A stretch of DNA of 64,000 nt. It comes from Austropuccinia psidii (lineage: Eukaryota > Basidiomycota > Pucciniomycetes > Pucciniales > Sphaerophragmiaceae). Location: the NCBI GenBank assembly GCA_023105745.1, contig JALGQZ010000013.1:20869105-20933104 (forward strand), given 5' to 3'. The translations under genes were made by a program, and so were the position numbers. How positions within the stretch are numbered: the first letter of the stretch is position 1; every line of letters starts with the position of its first letter. The notes under the pieces are model-generated. The model was given only the letters and a program-made list of their open reading frames with translations. It was not told where the DNA came from and did no database searches. This document shows positions 21,133 to 32,044 of this stretch, one piece after another.

Positions 21133-24100
21133 TGTGAGCCTGTGAGGTATGTATAACATACCCATAAGGCCACAAATGATTTTATAAACAGTCAATTTTG
21201 TCTTAAACAGACTTTTTAGTTGAAATTAAAATAAAAAATAACAAAAAATAAGTATAACTTTTTTTTGGATAAACAAAGTTATAAATATTATGTCATTTTT
21301 GGATTCTACACCAAAGATGACCTAGGGTACATCCATAAGGTGTTATACCCAAAAACACTTATTTCTTGTGTTATTAGAAGATTTAAGAATCTCACAGTAC
21401 TAATGTAGCTTTTTTAACTTTTTTTTAAATTGTTAAATTTAAGCTTAAATAAGCTTAAATTTAAAGTTGCATAAGGTTAATGCAAACTTACCAAAATTTT
21501 AGTTAAAATTGAGGTGTGGTGTATATTTACTGAATTGGCTAAGGATTTGCCATACAGAATGTAAATCCTGTGTGAGCTCAATTTAAAAGGGCTTAAAGCC
21601 ATGGTATGGCTTTAAATAAATAATAGGGCAAAATCCACGCAAAAAGGTGGGACAAAGGAAAAAGACTAAATAAAGCTGGGGTACCCAACCTTTTGGATCT
21701 GCAATGATTCAATTAAGGTTGTCCACCTGTATTGGAGGATTTTTAACCTTATTTAAACTTTAAGATTGGACTTTGATACAACCTTAAGGTTTGAACTGGT
21801 TTTATCCCAAATTGGACAGGAATTTCAAGCTGCCAAAGGGTAAATCCCAATATGCAGGCTTGAAATCAAGGTTTTAAGAACTGTCAAAGCTTAATAAAGC
21901 TTAAAACTTTAAATTTACAAGAATTAAAACCTTATCAAAAGCTAAGGTTTGGTGTGTATTGCTATTTTACGTGGAAAAATAGCAATAACTTCAAAAATTC
22001 ATTAAAAATCCAATTCTTAATGGATTTGCTTGAAAGCTTCACACAGCTTAGAATTTAATATTATTTACATATAAATTAAAGTCTAAGTATATTTTAAAAA
22101 TAAATTTCCTGGCCGATTAGCCTGGAAATTTACTCTTTTAATTAAGCTCAAAGAAAATTATGATTTCTTTAAAAATTAATTAAAAATTGAGTTTAAGAGA
22201 TTTCTGCTTGAAATTCTATTTTTAAGTTGGTCATGTGATGAACTTTAATATAAATAAGGTTATTTATATTTAAAACTTAAAATAATTAGCTTAAATGAGG
22301 ATTAAAGCTACATGGAGTTAAGAATCACACTGGTAACTTTAAATTGGAATTAAAAACAAGTTGCCTTAAGTTAAGAAGTTTGTTTTTAAGTATGGTTTTT
22401 CAGTTTTGACCTGAGCACACCCTCTATATTCATTATGAATGATGAGAGCTGCTCTGAAGACATGAAAAGAGTTTTTTCATCACTGTTTTTGTCCATCATT
22501 CATTATCAATCCAATCATATCAGAAATTTAAACAGGTAAATCTTTATTATTTATGAAATCTTATTATTAAAGTAATTCTTAAGTTATTTTATTCTTTATT
22601 AATTGTAAATTAAAGAATTGAAATCATAGAATTCAGATTATTTTTTAATCATAAATAATATATTTTATATTATAAAATTATCATCTTAAATATCTTTTAA
22701 AATCCACAAATTCCTCTTAAAAACACTTGAATCATAATTTTTATTATAAAAAGTTGTTTTATCTTTAAAAATATTGATTTTTGGCGTGTTTTTAACTTAT
22801 AATTATTATTTAATATAATAACTGTTGTTGGTTTACTTGTTGTATTAAACAAATATTATAAGTAAGTTTTCATTGAAGTTATATATCTTTTTTTTATCAA
22901 AGTATTAGTTTTTTTATATAGAATTTTTATTCTATAAGAACTACTTCTGCACAGTGTGTGTTATAATTCTTTTATAAATAATATTTATATTATTTATAAG
23001 TGGTTAATATTCATATTTCCACGTGTAATTGTCTCATTGAGAGCTTTACACTTCTTATTGTTATAACTGTCAGTGACTATGTCACAACCACGTATTTTGA
23101 CCCTCCTCCTTGATGGCGGCGGCAATCCAACCTGGAGCCAAGTTGGGGCCAATTGGCCATGTCATATCATTTATGGCCAATTGACCCCTTTTGGGTGTTC
23201 CATGGCTCTTACGCCATAACCCATTCCATTGGCCACATCCTGCGTCATTGGCCCTCTTGGCCAATTTCCACCTCACCAACCCCCAGGCCTCCATCACTGT
23301 TTTTGGGCCTGGGGGGTCCCTTTGTCTTCCAGGGGCTTCCAGGCCCCATGGCCACCTTCATTAGTTTCCTGGCCACCCCTTTCATTATGGGGGTTTTGGC
23401 CTAAATGGCCTTTTTGGGCCATTTAGGCCCCCCACGGCTTCTACGGTCCGCGGTCCGTAGGCGGATTAGGCCCCTTTTGGCCTAATCCAATGAGGCCAAA
23501 AGGGGCCAAAGGGGGCAGCCACCTAGCCCCCAAGGTCAGGTGGGTCCCAAACCACAATTGGGCCCACCTGAGCCATTTTTGGCCACCAATCCCTTGGACC
23601 CAAATTGGACCAAAAACACCTTGGATCCATTTTTGGCCATAAATCCCGTAGGACCCATTTTTGGCCATGGACCACTATGGACCATATTTCCAGCCATAGC
23701 CTCTGGCAACCACCAGAGGCCACCAGACCAGCTCAGCAAGCGTTTCCCCCAACTTAAGGGGAATTCTTTCTTTCCTCCATGCACTCCGTACTCAAGATTT
23801 CAGGTGTGTGTGCATATATGGTATTATATACCATTATGTACCATTTTCACTCAGCAATCCAATGGTGACGTTTTCAGGACCCAATTCCACCTTTCCATTT
23901 CAAGGTCCATAATTCCAACACCCATTTCGAAGGAGGACTTTTCAGCTTATCAGTCTGGCAATCCATGGCGGCAATTCAGAAGATCATTCAAGGATCCCAA
24001 CCACCTGTATCTGCAGGAGGTGGGTTGGTACAATTCATTCAAGGATTATTCTAAGGTCAATTCTCAAGAGGTATTACAAAATTCAATCAGTTGTCAAGAC

Positions 24101-24985
24101 ATCAAGTATTCAATACTCCTTGGACAACCCAATTCATCCGTACAGGCCTTATTCAATCAACCTGTATGGCCTTGGCCCAATTGGGCCACTTCTTATTCCA
24201 CTGTGGGAATTCCATCACACAGTTCACATTTCAAGATGGCCAGAACTGTATTTCCCGATTCGGACAATACAGTCATTGATCCACCTTCCAGGATCAACTT
24301 TTCAGCTTTTCACATATACTGGCCACCTTTTCAGCACCTGGGGACTTTTTCCCAAGTTAATTAATATAGTGGATTTATTTTTATCCTTATTTTCTTTTAC
24401 CTTATTAAAGTTAATACTGATAATCTTAAGTCAGTCATTCAGCACCCTTTCTTTTATTTCCTCGCCTGTCCAGTGGATATTGGTGGTCATATCCTTATAC
24501 TAATTCCATTTCCTTTTCTGGCAGGTTGAAACAGTGAATTGAGGATTCACTTGGTTGGCTTCTTGGCTTTTGGCTTCTTTATTATCTTTGGCCATTGGCT
24601 TCATCTTTTTCTTATCTCATCTTTGGCATACTTGTTTTCCCCCTTATTCTTTCTTAAAGAAATTCATTCTTATTATTCTTTTATCTTTGGAGCCCTCCAA
24701 GTGAGTTCTTGATTCCTGAGTGCCAGGCCCTCTTCTTCCAAGAGCCCCTGTGACAGACTATAACAATAATAGAATAATTATAATTTATTATAATTATTAT
24801 TATTTTTTTTATTATTATATTTTTATATTAATAATTAAATTTATTTTTTCTATATAATTATTTTTAATAATTATATTTAAATTTGTGGTTATAATATTTT
24901 GTTATATTATATATTTCTACTGAGCACAGTCATAGTACGCTTGATTTTGCTACTATTATCAAGAGTTTCATAGACAAACCTTACA
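21133..24985 (+). repeat. 5' LTR of element B, split by a solo LTR
   Basis: It begins TGTGAGCCTGTGAGG and ends AAACCTTACA. Without the 1676-bp insert at 23080-24755 and one copy of its 5-bp duplication it measures about 2172 bp, matching the 2192-bp 3' LTR. The two LTRs are colinear with scattered differences. Confidence 0.92.
23080..24755 (+). repeat. Solo LTR of a D-related retrotransposon inside the element B LTR
   Basis: It begins TGTCACAACCACG and ends GAGCCCCTGTGACA, like the element D LTR. GACTA flanks it at 23075-23079 and 24756-24760, a perfect 5-bp duplication. It is visibly richer in G and C than the surrounding DNA, with many GGCC-containing stretches. Although diverged from the D LTR, it keeps ACATATAC near 24311 and the 14-base AGTTAATTAATATA at 24355-24368. 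In element D that motif is complementary to the sequence after the LTR. Long open frames inside (for example 23540-24364) are LTR sequence, not genes. Confidence 0.92.
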
Positions 24986-25003
24986 TTTGGGAGCCTGGCC
25001 GTG
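24986..25003 (+). promoter_or_regulatory. Primer-binding site of element B
   Basis: TTTGGGAGCCTGGCCGTG lies directly after the 5' LTR and differs at one base from the element A site. Confidence 0.78.
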
Positions 25004-25688
25004 ATTTCAAACCAATTTTCGGGACATAAATCATATTCTAGACCTTATTTTACTATTTTTTGACGTAAAATTGCCATATTTGTCTTAATATTGGCTTTTT
25101 TGGCACTTATCCTTTATAAATAATCTTTATAATATTAATAAAGGTATTTTTTCTTAAGAATATTGTTTGAAACAATATACTATTGAGTGACTTGGAATAA
25201 ATTTCTTCTGTCTAACTAGTGGCTTTTTCAAATCACAGACTTGAAATTTATTCTTTGAGTTATTCTAGTATAAAGTGAATAATAATACAATTTTGATTAA
25301 TTAACTTGTTAATTGCATAATTATTATTTCTTTAAAGAAAATAATAAATCAAATAAAAAATCTTTACTAGAAACATGTTTTTTTCTTTTATATTAGACAT
25401 TTTTTCTTTATTTTTGACGTAATTTGCCATAAAATTACATTAAAACAACTTTAGTTAATAAGTTGAGTTTATAAGCTATTTTTATTATTTGATAAAATAA
25501 CTTATATTTTTAATTTTCTCCAGTCTCTTCCATCAGAGAAAATTCTTTAGACTCTGAAGCCTCAGAGTCCAGTATTGAAATTCAATCCAGCCCACCACCA
25601 AGGGGTTTGATAACCAAAGAGCCCTTTAAAGGTCCTGCAGGTGAATTCAATTCAATTTTACTCTATTTTTTATTAAAATTGATGTGAA
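25004..25688 (+). other. Leader of element B with conserved upstream peptide
   Basis: AT-rich leader. From about 25535 to 25640 one frame reads NSLDSEASESSIEIQ followed by PPRG and KEPFKGPAG. Element A has a matching peptide (SSEAESEDSIEVQ) at the same place, about 56138-56230. Both are followed at once by GTG (GCAG|GTGAAT here, AAAG|GTGTGT in A), so this may be a 5' exon or a short upstream ORF. Confidence 0.5.
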
Positions 25689-27640
25689 TTGACTCCTACT
25701 AGAAGTGGAAGTAACTACTCCATCCAATCAAACGGATCTGGACCAGGACATTCCAGCCACAAACCAAAAAGGCAAGAATGTCTTCCCAGAGGAGAGGCAC
25801 AAATGAAGGATGCCACAACTTCCACCAGTTCCCAAAGGTTAACCAGCACCTTTGAACCTCTTATTGAGAGTCCAGAAGCTGACATAACTACTATTGCTGT
25901 TAGACCTGAACCATTTCCAACAGGCAGCTGTGGAAATTTATCAATCTCAATGGAAAAACTGGTTCTTGGAGTCAAAACATCAAGAGTGGGAACTTCTCCC
26001 AAGTCTTTGGATAGGCACCATGAACTCTCATCTTCAAGTGAAGAAGTTCATGGGACCAGAAAAGACAGAAGATCTTCTGATGGGTTGGACACCCATGTCT
26101 GTCAAAGGAAAAGTTCAACAGATAAAAGCTTGGTTGAAAAACCAAAGCATATTATCAGAGGATCAGAAGAAGAAGTTGGCCCAAGGCAAGGAAAACAGCC
26201 CAGTGGAAGCTCTCCAAGCATCCACCAGCAAAAATCCACCTCAACAAGTGCCAAACAAGCCCAAGCAAGCCCCAAAGACCAACCAGAAGGGCAAGCAAAA
26301 GGCAAAGGGAAAGGCAAAGCCCAAGTGGAACAAGCCTTACCTTCAGAATTACAGAATCCCAAAGAAGGAAAAGACAGCCATGGACAATGTGTTCAATATG
26401 GCAAGAACCTTGATGGAATTCAAAAAAAAGGAGGAGGAAAGATTGAACCAATCTTTGCCAAAGAAATAGATCTTGTAAAACTTGTAACTCACTTTGAATC
26501 TTGTAATAAAGAAATTATTACAAAATTTAAAACATTTGCTTATGTCCAACAGAAGTTGGGTAATGAGATATTAAAAGTCAAAGAGTAGCAAAAGACCATT
26601 ATTGGCCTTGAAAATTTTAATAAAGACAATATTGTGTCTTTGATGCAAATTTGTGAAAGACTTGAGTCTAAAGTTACCTTACTCAATCAACCAGATGAGA
26701 ACTCAATTTCTTTTACAACTGGAAAGTTAAGGGAATTGAAAATACAAGTTCAAAACTTGGAAAATTCAACTGGTCACAATGCATCTCTTTTTCAAGAGCA
26801 ATTGGAAAAATGTGATAAAGCAAGACTTGAATTGAAAGAAAACATTCAATCAAGTATTAATAATATATCACTAAAAATGAATTGCCAAGGCAATCCACAC
26901 CAATTCTTGACAGAAATGTTCTTAACTTGAATAATGATTTACATCATACAATTTCAAGTCATGATGTGGAAACTGCTTGCAATTTTAAGGACATTCCAAG
27001 ATTAGAGGAATGGCCAACATTCAGTGGTGAAGGAGAATATAATCATATGGAATTTATGAAAACAATTGATATGTTCAAAGAAGACTTTAACATACCAGAT
27101 GAATACATAAGTGCCATATTACACTCATTATTTACCAAATCAGCAAAGAAATGGTATTATAAAATGAGACAAGACCATGGTAAACATTCTAGGATTTGGT
27201 GGAAAGAACAAATTATTTCCAAATGGGAAAATGATTCCTGGAGATCTAGAATGGAAAATTCTTTTGAAGAAGCCATTTTTAATATTCAAAGGGACAGGCC
27301 CATGACTTGGTTTCTTAAACAGAAGGACAGTTTAACTGCCCTTCATCCTGATATGTCTGAAACAATGGTACATAAAAGGATATTAAGAAAATGTGGTGGT
27401 GACCTTAAGCATGCTATAAGAAGCAGATGTATTGAGCCTTGCTCTACAGAAGATTATATCAATGCTATGGAGGACATCACTACTAGAACAAAAGTTGGAA
27501 GAAATTGGTCCAAAACCCCAATAGACAACAAGACTAGTGGGAAAACAATGTCAAAACCAAATAAACCACATGGCAGACTTCCTTTGAAATGTCATAAATG
27601 TGGAAGTACATCTCATTTGGAAAACACTTGTCCCAAATAA
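25689..27640 (+). pseudogene. Element B gag (N-terminal, coiled-coil, capsid and knuckle), broken
   Basis: The gag frame is open from TTG at 25689 (element A has ATG at this position, 56281) to a TAG at 26586-26588. It continues in frame (26634: LMQICERLESKVTLLNQ, a coiled-coil-like part), shifts frame near 26880, and reads on as the capsid-like domain (RLEEWPTFSGEGEYNH, LFTKSAKKWYYKMR, TWFLKQKDSLTALHPD, RCIEPCSTEDYINAMEDI) to a CCHC knuckle CHKCGSTSHLENTC at the 3' end. Capsid and knuckle parts are about as long as in element A. Loss of the ATG, one stop and one frameshift make it non-functional. The first 260 codons overlap a second, better conserved frame (26020-26469). Confidence 0.85.
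26020..26469 (+). CDS. Overlapping +1-frame ORF in element B gag, 149 codons
   Basis: In the +1 frame relative to gag, an ATG at 26020 opens 149 codons ending at TAG 26467-26469. The peptide begins MNSHLQVKKFMGPEKTEDLL, has a Lys/Pro/Gln-rich middle, and ends with NYRIPKKEKTAMDNVFNMAR. Element A has an ORF of 150 codons at the same place in the same relative frame (56606-57058). By hand alignment the first 55 residues share 34 identities and the last 40 share 27, more than the overlapping gag frame (22 of 57 and 18 of 39). This suggests selection on the second frame. The domain is not recognised. It might be a separate basic accessory protein or the true N-terminus reached by splicing or frameshifting. 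The frame also stays open upstream of the ATG, from a TTG at 25894. Confidence 0.5.
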   Translation: MNSHLQVKKFMGPEKTEDLLMGWTPMSVKGKVQQIKAWLKNQSILSEDQKKKLAQGKENSPVEALQASTSKNPPQQVPNKPKQAPKTNQKGKQKAKGKAKPKWNKPYLQNYRIPKKEKTAMDNVFNMARTLMEFKKKEEERLNQSLPKK

Positions 27641-28290
27641 GACAAGAGTCAATGAGATAAATGTTGAAAAAGTGGAAGACACAAAAGAAACTGATTTATC
27701 TTTACATGAAAGTGATTCTGAGCCTTCAGAAGAAGAAGAAGTATCAGAAGAACTTGGTATAGAAAATATTAATGTTTCTTTTGAAGTCACTGAGGTACAT
27801 ACTCACTTACCACAGTACAGTGCTGAATGTATGGATCTCATACATGTGAAAGATGCCAAAATGCAAAAAACCAAACCTGACAGAGGTAAAGGTTAAACAG
27901 CTGGGTCATCTTGTATCACTGATATTGTGATAAATAACACAGAAGCCAAGATACATCTTGACTCAGGTGCTTTTTGCACTTGTTTTGGAAAATATTATCT
28001 TGACAAAATTTATACCAATTGGCAAGACAAGTTGATGCCAATTGAAGGTTTAAGATTCAGCAGTGCTAGCCAGAATATGCACCCTTTGGGTATATTTGAA
28101 GCAGAAATAATATTTCCTCATCCTGCAGGGAGTATAAGATTGAAAGCTGAATTTGTTGTTTGAATAATTGTACTTCACAACACTTTATACTTGTAAATGA
28201 TTATCTCAATATCTATGGTATTGATATTAATAATCATAAGGACAGGTATTTCACTATAGGGGAAAATAAAAGGCAAAAATTTGCTTTTTC
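27600..28290 (+). pseudogene. Element B protease region, broken
   Basis: After the knuckle the frame shifts near 27637 and reads an acidic linker, then FEVTEVHTHLPQYS and a TAA at 27894-27896. From 27927 it reads the protease (IHLDSGAFCTCFGKYYL, with D-S-G in the active site) to a TGA at 28161-28163. The frame then shifts again and reads CTSQHFILVNDYLNIYGID to the deletion junction near 28290. The element A equivalent is intact (58466-58820). Confidence 0.85.
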
Positions 28291-28447
28291 TCTAGAAAGA
28301 AGACTTAGGGGAAAAAATGAAAGAGAATACTTAGTCAGGTATAAAACTCCACAACATGAAGATGAATGGATTGTAGAAAGCAAAATACCTGATTGCCAAA
28401 CGTTTCTCAGAAGATTCAGACATGAGAGAATACCAATTGCTCAGTAA
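28291..28447 (+). pseudogene. Element B C-terminal chromo-like tail fused directly to protease
   Basis: The segment reads [30 protein letters not shown] and FLRRFRHER, then a stop at 28445-28447. It corresponds to the last ~50 residues of element A pol (about 61830-61983). In A, roughly 3 kb of RT, RNase H and integrase lie between this tail and the protease. Here they are absent and the junction keeps the frame open. Confidence 0.88.
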
Positions 28448-28570
28448 AAAGTTTGAATTGTGTGCTTTACATACTTAAAAGTATAAGTAGAGATGTTGGA
28501 CAGTGGATTATACCCCCCCCAAATAACTTGGGGGTATACTACAAAAGAAAAATTGTAGTACAATTTTTTT

Positions 28571-28583
28571 TGGTGGTAGGGAA
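28571..28583 (+). promoter_or_regulatory. Polypurine tract of element B
   Basis: GGTGGTAGGGAA lies directly before the 3' LTR. It is the expected priming site for plus-strand DNA and parallels GGTGGGAGGGAA in element A. Confidence 0.7.
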
Positions 28584-30775
28584 TGTCAGCCTGTGAGGTA
28601 TGTATAACATACCCATAAGGCCACAAATCATTTTATAAACAGTTAATTTTGTCTTGAACAGACTTTTTAGTTGAAATTAAAATAAAAAATAACAAAATAT
28701 AAGTATAATTTTTTTTTGGATAAACAAAGTTATAAATATTATGTCATTTTTGGATTCTACACCAAAAATGACCTAGGGTACATCCATAAGGTGTTATACC
28801 CAAAAACACTTATTTCTTGTGTTATTAGAAGATTTCAGACTCTCACAGTACTAATGTAACTTTTTTAACATTCTTTTTAAATTGGTAAATTTAAGCTTAA
28901 ATAAGCTTAAATTTAACATTGCATAAGGTTAATGCAAACTTACCAAAATTTTAGTTAAAATTGAGGTGTGGTGTATATTTACTGAATTGGCTAAGAATTT
29001 GCCATACAGAATGTAAATCCTGCGTGAGCTCAACTTAAAAGGGTTTAAAGCCATGGTATGGCTTTAAATAAATAAAAGGGCAAAATCCATGCAAAAAGGT
29101 GGGACAAAGGAAAAAGACCAAATAGAGCTGGGGTACCCAACGTTTTGGATCTGCAATGAGTCAATTAAGGTTGTCCACCTGTATTGGAGGATTTTTAACC
29201 TTATTCAAACTTTAAGATTAGACTTTGATCCAACCTTAAGGTTTAAACTGGTTTTATCCCAAATTGGACAGGAATTTCAAGCTGCCAAAGGGTAAATCCC
29301 GATATGCAGGCTTGAAATCAAGGTTTTAAGAACTGTCAAAGCTTAATCAAGCTTAAAAACCTTAAATAAGCTTAAAACCTTAAAGTTACAAGCATTAAAA
29401 CGTTATCAAAAGCTAAGGTTTGGTGTGTATTGCTATTTTACATGGAAAAATAGCAATAACTTCAAAAATTCATTAAAAGTCCAATTCTTAATGGATTTGC
29501 TTGAAATTTTCACACAGCTTAGAATTTAAGATTATCCACATATAAATTAAATTCTAAGTATCTTTTATAAATAAATTTCCTGAGTAATTAGCCTGGAAAT
29601 TTACTCTTTTAATTAAGCTCAAAGAGAATTATGATTTCTTTAAAAATTAATTAAAAATTGAGTTTAAGAGATTTCTGCTTGAAACTCTATTTTTAAGTTG
29701 TTCATGTGATGAACTTTAATATAAATAAGTTTATTTATGTTGAAAACCAAAAATAATTACTTTAAATGAGGATTAAAGCTACATGGAGTTAAGAATAACA
29801 CTGGTAACTTTAAATTGGAATTAAAAACAAGTTGCCTTAAGTTAAGAAGTTTGTTTTTAAGTATGGTTTTTGAGTTTTTACCTGAGCACACCCTCTATAT
29901 TCATTATGAATGATGAGAGCTGCTCTGAAGACATGAAAAGAGTTTTTTCATCACTGTTTTTGTCCATCATTCATTATCAATCCAATCATATCAGAAATTT
30001 AAACAGGTAAATCTTTATTATTTATAAAATCTTATTATTAAAGTAGTTCTTAAGCTGTTTTATTCTTTATTAATTGTAAATTAAAGAATTGAAATCATAG
30101 AATTCAGATTATTATTGTAATCATCAATAATATATTTTATATTATACAATTATCATCTTAAATATCTTTTAAAATCCACAAATTCCTCTTAAAAACTCTT
30201 TAATCATAATTTTTATTATAAAAAGTTGTTTTATCTTTAAAAATATTGATTTTTGGCGTGTTTTTAACTTATAATTATTACTTAATATAATAACTGTTGT
30301 TGTTTGACTTGTTGTATTAAACAAATACTATAAGTAAGTTTTATTTAAAGTTCTATATCTTTTTTTTATCTAAGTATTAGTTTTTTTATAAAGAATTTTT
30401 ATTCTATGAGAATTATTTTTGCACAGTGTGTTATAATTCTTTTATAAATAATATTTATATTATTTATAAGTGGTTAACATTCATATTTCCACATGTAATT
30501 GTCTCATTAAGAGCTTTACACTTCTTATTGTAATAACTGTCAGTGACTATAACAATAATAGAATAATTATAATTTATTATAATTATATATATTTTTTTTA
30601 TTATTATATTTTTATAATAATAATTAAATTTATTTTTTCTATATAATTCTTTTCATTTAACTATATTTAAATTTGTGGTTATAATATTTTGTTATATTAT
30701 ATATTTCTACTGAGGACAGTCATAGTACCCTTGATTTTGCTACTATTATCAAGAGTTTCATAGACAAGCCTTACA
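28584..30775 (+). repeat. 3' LTR of element B
   Basis: It begins TGTCAGCCTGTGAGG (the 5' copy has TGTGAGCC) and ends AAGCCTTACA; 2192 bp, uninterrupted. It follows the 5' LTR with scattered substitutions and small indels, so the insertion is older than element A. Confidence 0.94.
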
Positions 30776-32044
30776 GAAACACATCAATGAACTCCTGGAC
30801 ATGGATGTCATCAGAAAAATTGGACATAATAAAATAGTGCAAATGACCACTCCTGTCCTAATCACCTGGCATGATGGCAAGTCTAGGTTTTGTGGAGACT
30901 TCAGAGGCCTGAACAACTACACAAAAGCAGACAGGTACCCTATACCCAGGATACCTCATTCCCTGGACAAACTGGCTAAAGCCACATGCATAACCAAAAT
31001 GGATTGTATGAAAGGCTTTCACCAGAATAGAGTAAAACTAAACTCCATGAAGCTGCTCAGAATCATATTCCATATGGGTATATATGGGTACACCAGGATG
31101 CCATTTGGTATCAAGAATGCACCAGCCCACTTCCAATGGATGATGGACACCATATTTCAAGAAGAAATATTGGAAGGCTGGGGGTAGTATATATTGATTA
31201 TATTATTATATACTCAGAGACATGGGAAGACCATGTACAATACATAGACAGAGTGCTAAGTAGATGTACACCCATCAACCTGAAAATTTTGTTTGAAAAG
31301 TGTAATTTTGGCCAACAAGAGCTACTAGCTCTAGGAAATAAAGTCTCAGGTCTTTGTCTGGCAATTGACCAGAATAAAGTAGCAGCAGTACTGCAAAAGC
31401 CAGTACCAAGAAACATCAAAGAGGGGCAATCTTCCCTTGGGTTTGCTAGCTACTATAGAAACCACATCAAAAGATTTGCCCACATAACTAGTAGTTTATA
31501 CAAGTTCTGTTCAAAAGATGTAGTCTTTGAAATCACCAAGGAAAGAAGGGATGCATATGAGAAGATTAGATATGAACTCACAAATGCACCTGTGCACATC
31601 TTGCCTGACTTTGAACTACCTTTTAAGCTATACATAGATGCAGCATGTAGCCAAGGCTTAGGAGCTGCCCTTCACCAGAGACAAATTGTGGATGGTGAAC
31701 CAAGGGAGGGAGTAATATGTTACATCTCTAGGCAGCTGAAAGATTCAGAAGGCAGGTATGGTGCCACCCAGAGAGAATTTCTTTGCCTAGTCTGGGCTCT
31801 AGAGAAACTGAATTATTATTTGGAGGCTGCAGTCTTTTAAGTTTAAACAGACTGCACAGCGTTGAAGTCTTTACTAAACATGAAGACTACACATAGACAC
31901 ATGCTGAGATGGCAAATAGCCATCCAGGAGTATAGAGGGAACATGACCATCATATAAAAAGAAGGTAAAAGCCATACCAATGCAGATGGCCTCAGCAGAT
32001 GGCCATTGGATAATGTCAAAAGCAACCCAGCTTATGTCCCTGAA
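30776..32044 (+). pseudogene. Element C reverse transcriptase and RNase H
   Basis: It continues the RT begun before 21132: HINELLDMDVIRKIGHN, FCGDFRGLNNYTKADRYPIPRI, MDCMKGFHQN, MPFGIKNAPAHF. A frameshift near 31180 precedes the catalytic motif, which reads YIDY instead of YIDD, so the second active-site Asp is lost. The second frame (31136-31840) carries the thumb/connection (GFASYYRNHIKRFAH) and RNase H (FKLYIDAACSQGLGAAL, CYISRQLKDSEGRYGATQ). Two TAA codons follow VF at 31838 and 31844. The frame then reads [20 protein letters not shown] and NADGLSRW up to the solo LTR at 32045. RT copies element RNA into DNA; this copy is dead. Confidence 0.9.

Larger units (their letters stand above)
21133..30775 (+). 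mobile_element. Element B: deletion-derivative gypsy retrotransposon nested in element C
   Basis: It is bounded by LTRs at 21133-24985 (itself interrupted) and 28584-30775. Flanking bases are GAAAA (21128-21132) and GAAAC (30776-30780), a duplication with one mismatch, and joining the flanks restores the reading of the element C RT (KEIEK / HINELLDMD). The interior keeps leader, gag, knuckle and protease but lacks RT, RNase H and integrase: the frame jumps near 28290 from the end of protease to the C-terminal tail. It would depend on a complete relative for reverse transcription. The proteins resemble element A, with which it forms a related subfamily. Confidence 0.93.

Noticed and set aside
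23540..24364. Open frame of 274 codons
   Set aside because: It lies wholly inside a solo LTR with GC-rich low-complexity sequence; no domain, and other long frames overlap it on both strands.
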